DNA of 64,000 nucleotides from Luteipulveratus halotolerans (GTDB taxonomy: Bacteria > Actinomycetota > Actinomycetes > Actinomycetales > Dermatophilaceae). The position numbers and the translations under genes were made by a program. Location of the stretch: contig NZ_LAIR01000002.1 in the NCBI RefSeq assembly GCF_001247745.1, positions 3,472,001 through 3,536,000 of the forward strand. Reading direction: 5' to 3'. Shown one piece after another: positions 1 to 8,769 of the stretch. A model generated the notes under the pieces. It made no database searches. It had not been told where the DNA came from and worked only from the letters and a program-made list of their open reading frames with translations. Position 1 is the first letter of the stretch; the number at the start of each line of letters is the position of its first letter.

Positions 1-2
1 TG

Positions 3-41
3 TACGAGGCCGCTCCCGCCGCGGGCGGCTTCACCCTGTGA
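3..41 (+). CDS. C-terminal end of an upstream gene (partial)
   Basis: An open frame enters from the left edge and ends at a TGA after twelve residues (YEAAPAAGGFTL). Its codons are all G/C-ending, as in the real genes here, so it may be the tail of a gene lying outside the window. No function can be given from so little sequence. The repeat block starts directly after its stop. Confidence 0.3.
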   Translation, partial: YEAAPAAGGFTL

Positions 42-256
42 GGGAAGGTGCGCACCAGCTCACGCTTCCTCACATCGAGCAGCCACACCCGCCGGCGCGC
101 ACCAGCTCACGCTTCCTCAAAGGGGCCGACGAGCGGACAAGCAACGCTTTGAGGAAGGGTGCGCACCAGCTCTCGCTTCCTCACATCGAGCAACCACACC
201 CGCCGGCCACCCTTTGAGGAAGTGTGCGCACCAGCTCACGCTTCCTCACATCGAGC
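41..256. repeat. Block of hairpin repeats (GCACCAGCTCACGCTTCCTC family)
   Basis: Copies lie at about 41-80, 96-119 (partial), 151-191 and 216-256. Each carries GCACCAGCTC(A/T)CGCTTCCTC, and three continue into CACATCGAGC. In the fuller copies an upstream GAGGAAG pairs with CTTCCTC to form a hairpin with loop CACCAG. A perfect hairpin of the same family is at 60243-60284. The spacer between copies (ACACCCGCCGG) is also repeated. No gene is seen from 42 to 356; the rest of the stretch shows nothing recognisable. Confidence 0.75.
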
Positions 257-356
257 GGACGGACGTACGCGCTCGCCCGCCACGAGCTGTTCGCGTCTGA
301 CGTGTGGTGCGGTCGAGCGCACGGCACGTCAGCCCGGCCGGGACGGCGCCCAGCGG

Positions 357-3300
357 CTAGTCGAGGAGGGCGCGGATGTCGTCGGCGGTGATGCGGCCGC
401 TGAGCGCACCGCCCTCGTCGACGACGCGGTCGAACAGCTCGCGCTTCTTGTCCTGCAGCGCGACGACCTTCTCCTCGATGGTGCCGCTGGAGACCATCCG
501 GTAGACCATGACCGGCTTGTCCTGACCGATGCGATGCGTGCGGTCGATGGCCTGCGCCTCGGCGGCGGGGTTCCACCACGGGTCGAGCACGAACACGTAG
601 TCGGCCTCGGTGAGGGTGAGCCCGGTGCCGCCGGCCTTGAGCGAGATGAGGAACGCGGCGGCGTCCCCGCCCTTGAACTCCTCGATCGCAGCCGTACGCG
701 CCGCAGCCGACATCGTGCCGTCGAGGTAGGTCGTGCTCAGACCGGCCTTCTCGAGCGCGGCCTCGACGATGCGCAGGTATCCGGTGAACTGGCTGAACAC
801 CAGCGCCCGGTGACCTTCCTGGCTGACCTCGCGCAGCTGGTCGATGAGCGCGGTGACCTTGGCGGAGGTGGCGGCGCCGGCGTACTCGTCGTCGACCAGC
901 GCCGGGTCGAGCGCGAGCCGGCGCAACCGGGTGAGCGAGGCGAGGATCGCGACGCGGTTGGCGTCGGGGTCGTCGAGCAGGCCGAGGATGCGCTGCCGCT
1001 CGCGGGTGAGGTGCTGGTCGTAGATGCGGCCGTGCACCGGGTGTGGCGGGACGGGTAGCACCTGCACCTGCTTCTCGGGCAGGTCGGCGGCGACGGCGCC
1101 CTTGGTACGCCGCAGCATCAACGGGCGGATACGCCGCCGCAGCCGGTCGAGCAGCTCGGGCTCGGAGCCGGACTCGATGGGACGGCGGTACTGCTCGCTG
1201 AACACGTCGGGCTGCGGGTAGAGGCCCGGAGCGGCGAGCGACAGCAGCGACCACAGGTCCATCAGCGAGTTCTCGAGCGGCGTGCCGGAGATCGCGAGCG
1301 TGAACGGTGCGCCGACGCGCCGGGCTGCTTGGTAGGTCTTGGACTGGTGGTTCTTGACCATCTGCGCCTCGTCGAGCACGAGCCCGCGCCACCGCACACC
1401 GTGGAACGCGTCGGCGTCGAGCCGGAGCACGGCGTACGAGGTGACGACGACGTCGTGGGCCGCGGCCACCTCGGCGAGGGAGACCGCCCGCTTCTTGGAC
1501 GTCTCGGTGACCATGGCGACGCGCAGGTCGGGCGCGAACGTCGCCGCCTCACTCGCCCAGGCGCCCACGACCGACGTCGGCGCCACGACGAGCACCGGGC
1601 CGTGCTCGCCACCGATCTCACCGGCCTCGTGGGCGCGCGCGAGCAGGGCGAGCGTCTGGACGGTCTTGCCGAGGCCCATGTCGTCGGCGAGCACCCCGCC
1701 GAGGCCGGCGTCCCACAGCGTCGACAGCCAGGCGAACCCGTCCTCCTGGTAGGGGCGCAGCGTGGCGGCGAACCCGCTCGGCATCTCGGGCGTGACGATC
1801 TTGTCGAGCTGGCGCAGCCGGTCGACGCTGCTCTCCCACGCGCCGGCCTGCTCACCGATGACGCCGAGCGCGACCAGCTCTTCCCAGAGGCCGACCTGAA
1901 AACGGTTGAGCTGCAACGAGGTCGACGTCGGGTCGGCCAGGTCGCGGGCCTCGCCGATCAGGTCGCGCAGGCGCAGCAGGGCCGGGTGGTCGAGGCGGAA
2001 CCAGGTGCCGGACTCGAGCACCAGGTGCTGCTCGCCCCGGTGCAGCGCCTGGAACAGCGGCTCGAACGGGACCTTCTCCTGGTCGATGGTCACCGTGATG
2101 CCGAGGTCGAACCAGTCGGCCGAGCCGGTGTCGGTGGTGCTGAGCTGGATGAGCGGGTCGGCGGTGGCCTGCTCATAGGTCGGCAGCTCGTCGACGACCT
2201 CGACCACGACGTCGTCGTCGGCACGCAGGTCGTCGAGCGCGTCGAGCAGGCGCACGGCGTCCATGCGGTCGAAGGTGGCGCGCGCGACCGGCCAGTGCCC
2301 GATGGCGCCGACCATCTCGAGCAGCTGCAGGTCACCGAGCCGGGCGTCGAGCCGCTCGACCAGCTCACGCTCGGCCGTACGCCGACGCCCGCGCACCGCC
2401 GAGCTCAGGCTCACCCCGACGCGGTGGTCGGCGCCGTAGAGGAAGGTCTGCTCGACGTCGACCCGGCCACCACCGGCCGAGCCCACCCGCAGGTGCAGCC
2501 GGACACGATCACGGTCGCCGGCGCTGAGGCCCTCCCCGCTGGCGCGGACGACGGCTCGCTCGCGCAGGCGTGGGAGGTACATGGACGTGAACTCGTCGGC
2601 GTCGGCTGCGGGCACGTGGAGCGGCTGCTGGTCGAGCAGCTCGGCCGTGATCGCGTCGGGTCGCTCGGTGAGCGGGACGAGCGTGAGCCGGGAGCCGTCG
2701 AGGACGGCGGCGCCGTGAACGGGCGCGCCGAGCAGATGACGCACCGCAGCGGTCTCGCCGTCGCGCACGACGTGCAGCCGCGCTCTGGCCGACGCCGGCG
2801 CGGAGACGCCGGTGAGCAGCTCGTGGTCGAGCACGGCCTCGACCGTGAGCCCACCGTCGTCATCGCGGGTGACCTGGAGGCCGGGCTCGGCGGCCACCTC
2901 GGCGAGCACGATCGTGTCGTGGTCGCTGCTGGGCGCAGGCACGAGCTCGATCCCTGCGTCGACCGCACGCTGCAGCAGCCGCCAGATCTTGGGCGACAGG
3001 TCGTGCAGCGAGACCTTGGGGCCGCCCGGAGCCATCCGCCACACCTTGTCGGCCTCGACCAGGGAGTAGATCTCGCGGACGACCTGCAGCTGTGCTGGCT
3101 CGGTGGTGCGATCGGTGTGCCGGTAGACGAAGTCGCCCCACGACGCGGACTTCGACCAGCGCCCCGTGCGGGTCTGGCGGGTCGGGCTGATCTCGACGTG
3201 CACGCGCGGGCTGGAGTCGAGCACCGAGGTGGCCCGGCGGCGTACGGCGACGAAGAGGCCGAGCGGCGTGCGCTGCGCCGCGGCGGGCTCGGGGTCGTCA

Positions 3301-3698
3301 CGCACGAGGCTCGCGAACGCCGACCGCCACGCGGCGGGCGCCTCGACCTCGACACCGTCGTCGGCCGCGGTGAGGACCTCGCGCGCGGTGAGCAGGGCCG
3401 CGACGACGTGCTTGCACGACACCTGGACCGGGCAGCTGCAGCGGCCCGACCACTCGGGCTCACCCTCGACGTCGTGGCCGGTGGTGGTGATCATCGCGGA
3501 GTACGGCTGAGGCCGACTGCCGGAGACGACCGCGAGCAGCATCCGGCCCTGGTCGCCCGTGGTGATCGAGGTGACCCGCTCGGCGTCGACGTAACCGAGC
3601 CCACGCTCGAGCGCGAAGTCGCCGCAGATGCGCGCGACTCCGGCGTCGGTGACGCGGCGCACCCACCCGGCGGCCGCGACGTCGTACCCCTCATTCAC
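357..3698 (-). CDS. SNF2-family helicase with SWIM zinc finger
   Basis: A DNA-dependent ATPase of the SNF2/SWI2 superfamily, 1113 aa. Residues near 87-97 form a SWIM zinc site (CSC then CKH). The C-terminal half has the two RecA-like lobes: Walker A DDMGLGKT near 670, Walker B LDEAQ near 773 and the helicase C-terminal THRIGQ near 1053. Bacterial SWIM-SNF2 proteins of this length are presumed to remodel protein-DNA or nucleic acid complexes, but the substrate is unknown. I chose the GTG at 3698 because a TANNNT box (TACCGT) lies 7 nt upstream, as for a leaderless mRNA; an upstream start at 3770 would add residues without family character. Transcribed alone. Confidence 0.9.
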   Translation of the reverse strand: MNEGYDVAAAGWVRRVTDAGVARICGDFALERGLGYVDAERVTSITTGDQGRMLLAVVSGSRPQPYSAMITTTGHDVEGEPEWSGRCSCPVQVSCKHVVAALLTAREVLTAADDGVEVEAPAAWRSAFASLVRDDPEPAAAQRTPLGLFVAVRRRATSVLDSSPRVHVEISPTRQTRTGRWSKSASWGDFVYRHTDRTTEPAQLQVVREIYSLVEADKVWRMAPGGPKVSLHDLSPKIWRLLQRAVDAGIELVPAPSSDHDTIVLAEVAAEPGLQVTRDDDGGLTVEAVLDHELLTGVSAPASARARLHVVRDGETAAVRHLLGAPVHGAAVLDGSRLTLVPLTERPDAITAELLDQQPLHVPAADADEFTSMYLPRLRERAVVRASGEGLSAGDRDRVRLHLRVGSAGGGRVDVEQTFLYGADHRVGVSLSSAVRGRRRTAERELVERLDARLGDLQLLEMVGAIGHWPVARATFDRMDAVRLLDALDDLRADDDVVVEVVDELPTYEQATADPLIQLSTTDTGSADWFDLGITVTIDQEKVPFEPLFQALHRGEQHLVLESGTWFRLDHPALLRLRDLIGEARDLADPTSTSLQLNRFQVGLWEELVALGVIGEQAGAWESSVDRLRQLDKIVTPEMPSGFAATLRPYQEDGFAWLSTLWDAGLGGVLADDMGLGKTVQTLALLARAHEAGEIGGEHGPVLVVAPTSVVGAWASEAATFAPDLRVAMVTETSKKRAVSLAEVAAAHDVVVTSYAVLRLDADAFHGVRWRGLVLDEAQMVKNHQSKTYQAARRVGAPFTLAISGTPLENSLMDLWSLLSLAAPGLYPQPDVFSEQYRRPIESGSEPELLDRLRRRIRPLMLRRTKGAVAADLPEKQVQVLPVPPHPVHGRIYDQHLTRERQRILGLLDDPDANRVAILASLTRLRRLALDPALVDDEYAGAATSAKVTALIDQLREVSQEGHRALVFSQFTGYLRIVEAALEKAGLSTTYLDGTMSAAARTAAIEEFKGGDAAAFLISLKAGGTGLTLTEADYVFVLDPWWNPAAEAQAIDRTHRIGQDKPVMVYRMVSSGTIEEKVVALQDKKRELFDRVVDEGGALSGRITADDIRALLD

Positions 3699-3799
3699 CC
3701 GACCGACGGTAGACCGCCTCACCGACAGGCCGTGGGAGGTGTCCGGAGTGTGTGGACAACGGCCGTTCACGGCCAGGGGATGTGGACGATACTTCGCCC

Positions 3800-4198
3800 A
3801 TGGGAGGACTTTCGAGGTGGCAACGTGCGTACGTCACGCTGGCGATCGGGATGTGCCTCGTCGGCGCATTCCTGCTCGCCGTCCTGGCGTCCTCCCTCAT
3901 CGGACCGGCGTACCCGGGCCGGGACCGCCTGCCTGACCTGCCGGCCGGACTGCACGCGTCCGGTGGGGACCTCGAGTGCGCCTCCGCAGGCTGCTGGCGC
4001 ACCTGGACGATCCGCGCGCAACCGTCGCTGTCAGGCCCGGACACGCTCGAACGACTCGGCGGACTTCGGGAGTCGTGCGGGCACTACGGATGGTTCGACT
4101 GGCGCGAGTCGTGCACCCGCTACCGACTGGGCGGCGCCGACGGCGCGGCGACGGTGACCGTGTCTGTCGCCGAGACCCTGCTCGATCCAAGCCCCTGA
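3800..4198 (+). CDS. Small single-pass membrane protein, unknown function
   Basis: 132 aa. A hydrophobic segment at about residues 9-32 (VTLAIGMCLVGAFLLAV) is followed by an exterior-type domain with four cysteines (about residues 57, 62, 92 and 102) that could form disulfides. I do not recognise a family. The start at ATG 3800 is preceded by GATACT exactly 6 nt upstream, the spacing of a leaderless actinobacterial start; no Shine-Dalgarno is visible. It is divergent from the helicase gene, with about 100 bp between their starts. Confidence 0.65.
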   Translation: MGGLSRWQRAYVTLAIGMCLVGAFLLAVLASSLIGPAYPGRDRLPDLPAGLHASGGDLECASAGCWRTWTIRAQPSLSGPDTLERLGGLRESCGHYGWFDWRESCTRYRLGGADGAATVTVSVAETLLDPSP

Positions 4199-4324
4199 AG
4201 CACGCCGTGCGACGTGGCCGAGATCACCCCGCCAGGAGTCGTCGGAATACCCGCCTCCGTCGTACCGTTATTTCGTTATCGAAATGTTCAACGCCGCACA
4301 GTGCGATGACGAAGGAGAAGCACC

Positions 4325-4471
4325 ATGAGCAACCTGGCCAAGGCCATCCGCCACCACCGCGAGTCCGTCCGCAACCGTCGTGCGATCGCCGACGCCATCG
4401 CCAACGCGTCGAGCCCGTCGATGCGCTCGGACCTCGTGATGGCCGCGCAGCGTCAGCAGGACGCCGCCTGA
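4325..4471 (+). CDS. 48-residue basic peptide, unknown function
   Basis: MSNLAKAIRHHRESVRNRRA... is a short, basic and predicted helical protein (48 aa) too small for most gene finders. A strong Shine-Dalgarno (GAAGGAG) sits about 7 nt upstream, and a perfect terminator follows, so it looks like a complete monocistronic unit. Upstream, at 4270-4285, a small palindrome (ATTTCG/CGAAAT) could be an operator. I do not recognise the family. Confidence 0.6.
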   Translation: MSNLAKAIRHHRESVRNRRAIADAIANASSPSMRSDLVMAAQRQQDAA

Positions 4472-4491
4472 CCCGCAGCACCTGAGAAGAC

Positions 4492-4521
4492 AAGGCTCCC
4501 GTCCGACCGGACGGGAGCCTT
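4492..4521. terminator. Hairpin terminator, bidirectional
   Basis: Thirteen-base perfect arms (AAGGCTCCCGTCC and its complement) around the loop GACC, placed between two convergent genes. There is no long T-run, which is usual in high-GC actinobacteria. Confidence 0.8.
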
Positions 4522-4527
4522 CGTGCG

Positions 4528-5004
4528 TCACGGACGAGGCAGCGTCATCTCCTCGACCACGAGGTCGGACCCCTCACGCAGCGGCACGCTGCGACCAGTC
4601 GGCTCGAACCCGTACGCGAGGTACGCCGCCCGCGCCGCCTCGTTGCCGCGCGTGACGTCGAGCTGCACCCGCATCCCGCGCTCGCGCGCCCACGCGACGA
4701 CCAGGTCGAGCACCTGGCGAGACAGGCCGCGGCCACGCCACGCGGGGTCGAGCCACATCGCGACGACGATCATCGTCCCGGGCTCGATCTCGAACCCGCC
4801 GCCCAGCCCGACCGCCTCACCGTCCACGAGCACGAGCACCGACGGCGGCGAGAGCCGTTCCCGCCACTCCGCGTCGGTGAAGGCCTGCTCTCGCGCGAGC
4901 GTCGACCCGAACGCATCAGGCGACTCGGCCAGGCTGCGCAGCCGGACGTCCTTCCAGAGCTCGAGGTCGTCGACGGTCGCATAGCGCACGAGGGGTTCGG
5001 ACAT
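4528..5004 (-). CDS. GNAT-family N-acetyltransferase
   Basis: 158 aa from ATG 5004. The acetyl-CoA-binding motif A is visible (LDPAWRGRGLSRQVLDLVVAW), followed by the beta-bulge region and a C-terminal NEAARAAYLAYGFEPTG, as in Gcn5-related acetyltransferases. The substrate cannot be read from the sequence; small molecules or protein N-termini are typical. It ends against the bidirectional terminator. A start at 5019 is possible but adds only five residues. Confidence 0.85.
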   Translation of the reverse strand: MSEPLVRYATVDDLELWKDVRLRSLAESPDAFGSTLAREQAFTDAEWRERLSPPSVLVLVDGEAVGLGGGFEIEPGTMIVVAMWLDPAWRGRGLSRQVLDLVVAWARERGMRVQLDVTRGNEAARAAYLAYGFEPTGRSVPLREGSDLVVEEMTLPRP

Positions 5005-5058
5005 GCGCGCCAGTGTCACGTCGATCGGCCAATGCTGCCAACCGTTTTCGTACGCCGG

Positions 5059-6411
5059 TCAGCTCGCCACGCGTCGCGCGGCCACGGGCGAGGTCGTGAC
5101 CGGCAGCGACTCGTAGCCGCGCAGGATCCGGGTCGGACGTCGTACGCCGGGGCGCTCGACCCGCAGGTCGGGGTAACGCTCGTACAGCATCTGCAGCGCG
5201 ATCGACGTCTCGAGCCGTGCGAGGCCTGCCCCGACGCAGTAGTGCACACCGGACGACAGGGCCAGGTGCTCGTGGGCGTTGGCGCGGGTGACGTCGTACT
5301 GGCCGGGGTCGGCGAACACCTGCGGGTCGCGGTTGGCGCCGGCGAGCATGACGACCACACCCGTGCCGGCGCGGACGGGTGAACCCGCGATCTCGGTGTC
5401 CTCGGTCGCGCGACGGAAGGTCAGCTGCACGGGCGAGTCGTAGCGCAGCGTCTCCTCGGTGGCGTTGCCCCACAGATCGGGCTGCCCGCGCAGGATCTCG
5501 CGCTGCTCGGGATGGGCCGACAGCTGCACGACGGCATTGCTGATGAGGTTGACGGTGGTCTCGAACCCGGCGCCCAGCACGAGCAGCCCGGTGAAGGCGA
5601 TCTCGGTGTCGGTCAGCGCCTCGTCACCCGAGAGCGTGGCCAGACGCGAGAGCAGGTCCTCGCCGGGATCGCGCCGGACGCGGGCGATGTGGGCGTCGAA
5701 CCACGCCCGCAGCGAGCGGGTCGCCTCACGGGCTGCGCGGTAGTCGCGCCACGCGAGCCCGGGATCGAGCAGCATCGCGCCCTTGTTGCCCCACTCCAGC
5801 AGGGACGGGCGCATCTGGGCGGGGACGCCGAGCAGGTCGGCGATCACCCGCAGCGGCACCTGTGAGGAGAAGTGCTCGACGAGATCGAACGACGCGTCGT
5901 CGGGCACCTCGGCCAGCACCTCGTCGACGATCTCGCGGATGCGTACGTCGAGGCGGCTGACCGAGCGGGCAGCGAACTCGCGCGACACCAGCCGGCGGAA
6001 CCGCGTGTGTCGCGGCGGGTCGAGGGCGAGCAGCGCGGGCGGGTCCGCGGGCCCGGGAGCGGCCGGGTCGAACACGGCCAGCGAGAGACGGGCCAGCGGC
6101 TCCGGCATGCCGCCGCGCCCGCTCGCCGTGCTGAACGACGGGCTCCGCAGCACGGCCGACGCGGCCTCGTGGGTGGTCGCCGCGCTCACGGCCGGTCCGT
6201 GCACGATGCCGCCGCGCGCCCGCAGCTCGTCGTAGACGGCGTACGGCTCCCGGCGTACGTCCGGGTCGAGCTGGAGTCGGACGAACGGGTCGGAGGGGTC
6301 GCGGCGACGACCGGCGCGCAGCGCGACCCGGGTCAGGCCGTGGTCGATGAGCCATGAGCCCGCGGTGCGGGCGCGGCCGAGAGCAGGTACGGGTGCTGCG
6401 GCAGTGGTCAC
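5059..6411 (-). CDS. Cytochrome P450
   Basis: 450 aa, normal length for a soluble bacterial P450. The I-helix oxygen-activation motif GAGFETT is at 280-286, the K-helix EETLR at 319-323, and the heme-thiolate loop SSGVHYCVG has the ligand Cys392. It would hydroxylate or otherwise oxidise an organic substrate using electrons from a ferredoxin; no ferredoxin or reductase gene is adjacent. Start GTG at 6411 with AAGGAC about 8 nt upstream. The next gene upstream on the same strand is frameshifted, so operon context does not help assign a substrate. Confidence 0.92.
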   Translation of the reverse strand: MTTAAAPVPALGRARTAGSWLIDHGLTRVALRAGRRRDPSDPFVRLQLDPDVRREPYAVYDELRARGGIVHGPAVSAATTHEAASAVLRSPSFSTASGRGGMPEPLARLSLAVFDPAAPGPADPPALLALDPPRHTRFRRLVSREFAARSVSRLDVRIREIVDEVLAEVPDDASFDLVEHFSSQVPLRVIADLLGVPAQMRPSLLEWGNKGAMLLDPGLAWRDYRAAREATRSLRAWFDAHIARVRRDPGEDLLSRLATLSGDEALTDTEIAFTGLLVLGAGFETTVNLISNAVVQLSAHPEQREILRGQPDLWGNATEETLRYDSPVQLTFRRATEDTEIAGSPVRAGTGVVVMLAGANRDPQVFADPGQYDVTRANAHEHLALSSGVHYCVGAGLARLETSIALQMLYERYPDLRVERPGVRRPTRILRGYESLPVTTSPVAARRVAS

Positions 6412-6462
6412 GAGCGATGTCCTTCGACGGCGGGCACTACGTCTGTAGAAGAGTAACCCGCG

Positions 6463-7618
6463 TCACACCCGCGGCGTCTCCTTCCGGGCGATCCGGTAGT
6501 GCAGCACCAGGAACGGGATCCCGAACAGCCAGAACGCGTGCTCGGCGCGCAGCGCGCCCGCGTCGTCGACGTAGACATCGAGCTCTTCGGCGAAACCGTG
6601 CACCGCGAGCGCGGTCAGGTCGCGGGTGTCGGCATCGACGTAGGTCAGGTAGTGACCGGGGTGGTCGAGATCGCTGCGGCTGGTGAGCACGAGCCGGCCG
6701 CCGGGTCGGGCGCGCGGCAGCAGCGTGGCGGTGAAGCTCGCCTGCGGCAGCGGGAATCCGACGCTGACGTAGCCGCGCTCGGTGTCGCGGTAGCTCGTGT
6801 AGATGCCGACGTAGATCGGTTCGTCGGTGTCGGCGTACGAGCGGATCCAGCCGCGTACGGCGATCGCGTCGGCGTCCGGTGTCGTGATCGTGTCGATGCG
6901 GCTGCGGATGCCGCGGCGGGGTCTCACGCTCGTTCACCGGGACGCTGGCCTGGCCGAGCGGACGGGCGACGGCGGTGCGGTAGAGCAGGTAACCGGGACG
7001 CACCCAGGCCCGCCACTCGGGGACGATGTCGAGCGTGAATCTCGTGGTGTGCTCGTAGAACTCGCGCACCAACGGGTGGACGTCGCCCGGCGCGAAGTCG
7101 GGTCCGGCGAGGTCGTCGAGCGAGGCGACGATGCCGATGTCAGCGACCGCGGGCTCGTACGACCCGCCGAGTGCCGTCGCCAGCTCACGGACGTAGCCGG
7201 TGCCGACGTAGCGGGTGCGTGACTCCAGGGGTACGACGAAGGGCAGCTCGGCCGCGGGCACCTCCTGCGCCAGCAGGCTGACCTGCTCGTCGCGGAAGAG
7301 CACGTGCGACGTGGTCCTGAACCCGACGACGGCAGCCGCCGCAGCGACTGGCACGGGTGCACGCCGCAGGAGGAGGCCGGTGGCCAGCCCTACGGCTGGG
7401 CCGAGCGCGACCTTCTGAGGGCGTACGCCGAGGGCGCCTGCGACCGTTCCGCTGACCGTTGCGACCGTCGGCGGCGAGGCGAATCGTGTTGCAGGCCAAG
7501 CGGATACGCCGGCGAGCGCACCGGCCATCGCGATGCGTTGCCAGAGGGCCGGGATCTCGGCGTGCTGCTGGCGGGCGCGGGCAACGGCCTCGCCGGTCGC
7601 GAGAGCGGCTCCGGTCAC
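6463..7618 (-). pseudogene. Conserved membrane-associated protein, broken by one frameshift
   Basis: Two adjoining frames form one protein. The first part (from GTG 7618) has hydrophobic N-terminal segments and a soluble region ending near ...RPLGQASVPVNERE. The second (to 6463) continues GIRSRIDTI...ADTDEPIYVGIYTSY and ends in a hydrophobic FWLFGIPFLVLHYRI. The frame changes around 6920-6930 in a C/G-rich run, consistent with a single-base indel. Composition stays coding on both sides, so this is either a recent mutation or a sequencing error. The frame is open upstream of 7618 without a start, so the true N-terminus may be longer. Function unknown. Confidence 0.65.
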
Positions 7619-7817
7619 GATGGTGCCGATCGCGCGGGCGCGCCATGACCGGCCGGTGGTGAAGGCGGCCCCGGCGAGCGCACCGATGACAGCTGCTGTG
7701 CCGACCTGTTCACGCCGCTTGCCCGGCGCCGGCGTACGCGGCCGGCCCGGCGCCCGGCGCCCGGCGTACGCGGCTGCTCCCCCGTGGTCACCCGACCAAC
7801 CTAGGCGGCACAGGCCC

Positions 7818-7889
7818 CACTTCCCAGGCGAAATGTGACTTCACGAGTGCGCATAGCAGCCCTTGAAGTCACATTTCGCCTGGGAAGTG
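7818..7889. repeat. Intact palindromic element, 26-bp arms
   Basis: Perfect inverted repeat: arms 7818-7843 and 7864-7889 (beginning CACTTCCCAGGCGAAATG), with a 20-bp loop containing GAGTGCGCATAGCAGCCC. It lies just past the end of the siderophore operon and may act as its terminator. A second copy of this element, interrupted in the loop, flanks the mobile region at 34091-39190; this intact copy reveals what the uninterrupted site looked like. Confidence 0.85.
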
Positions 7890-7893
7890 CGGG

Positions 7894-8766
7894 TCAGGTG
7901 TGGTGGCGGCCGAGGGGTACGACGAGCGGCGTCGCCGACACGGAGTCAGGCACCACCTGGCAGCGGACGCCGAACACGCGCTGCACGTTGTCGGCGGTGA
8001 CGACCTCGTGGGCGTCGCCCTCGCAGAGCACCTCGCCACCGCACATGGCGATGAGGTGGTCGGCGTAACGAGCGGCGAGGTTGAGGTCGTGCAGCACCAT
8101 GACGACGGTCGTACCGCGCTGGTTGAGGTCGGTGACGAGGTCGAGCACCTCGACGGCGTGGGCGATGTCGAGGAAGGACGTGGGCTCGTCGAGCAGCAGC
8201 AGGTCGGTCTGCTGCGCGAGCACCATCGCGATCCAGACGCGCTGGCGCTGACCACCCGACAGCTCGTCGACAGGTCGGTGTGCGAGGTCGAGCGTGCCGG
8301 TGAGCGTGAGTGCCTCGGCGACGGCCTCGTCGTCGGCCTTGGACCACTGCTTGAACAGTCCGTGGTGCGGGTGGCGGCCGCGACCGACGAGCTCGGTGAC
8401 GGTGATGCCCTCAGGGGCGAGCGGCGACTGCGGGAGCAGGCCGACGACGCGGGCGACCTCACGGGTCGACCGAGCATGAATGTCGTTGCCGTCCAGCAGG
8501 ATCGAGCCGGAGGTCGGCTTGAGCAGTCGGGCCAGACCGCGCAGCAGCGTCGACTTGCCGCAGCCGTTGGCGCCGACGATCGCGGTGACCTTGCCGGGCG
8601 GCACCTCGACCGACAGCTGGTCGAGGACGGTGCGTTCGCCGTACGAGAGGGAGACCTCGCGGGCGACGAGGCGGCTCTCCGTGGTCGCGGCCGTCGCAGG
8701 CGTCGCACCGCGTGCGTCGTCTGCGGCGCCGACCTCGTCGACGGGGGCGAGCTCTGTTGCAGTCAT
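7894..8766 (-). CDS. Iron-siderophore ABC transporter, ATP-binding protein
   Basis: 290 aa ATPase of the FecE/FhuC type. Walker A GANGCGKST, the ABC signature LSGGQRQR, Walker B LLLLDEPTSFLDI and the H-loop VLHDLN are all intact. It powers uptake of a ferric siderophore through the two permeases encoded directly upstream. Its start is 3 bp past the stop of the second permease gene, so it is translated as part of the same operon. The first 30 residues are Ala/Thr-rich, outside the conserved fold, and the start could be further in. Confidence 0.93.
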   Translation of the reverse strand: MTATELAPVDEVGAADDARGATPATAATTESRLVAREVSLSYGERTVLDQLSVEVPPGKVTAIVGANGCGKSTLLRGLARLLKPTSGSILLDGNDIHARSTREVARVVGLLPQSPLAPEGITVTELVGRGRHPHHGLFKQWSKADDEAVAEALTLTGTLDLAHRPVDELSGGQRQRVWIAMVLAQQTDLLLLDEPTSFLDIAHAVEVLDLVTDLNQRGTTVVMVLHDLNLAARYADHLIAMCGGEVLCEGDAHEVVTADNVQRVFGVRCQVVPDSVSATPLVVPLGRHHT

Positions 8767-8769
8767 GGG

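Noticed and set aside
41..256. CRISPR array at the window start
   Set aside because: Repeat units are unevenly spaced, the spacers are themselves repeated, the units are hairpins of a dispersed family and no cas genes are present.
1329..4157. Plus-strand frame of over 900 codons opposite the helicase
   Set aside because: It mirrors the helicase codons, has no motifs, and runs across the helicase promoter.
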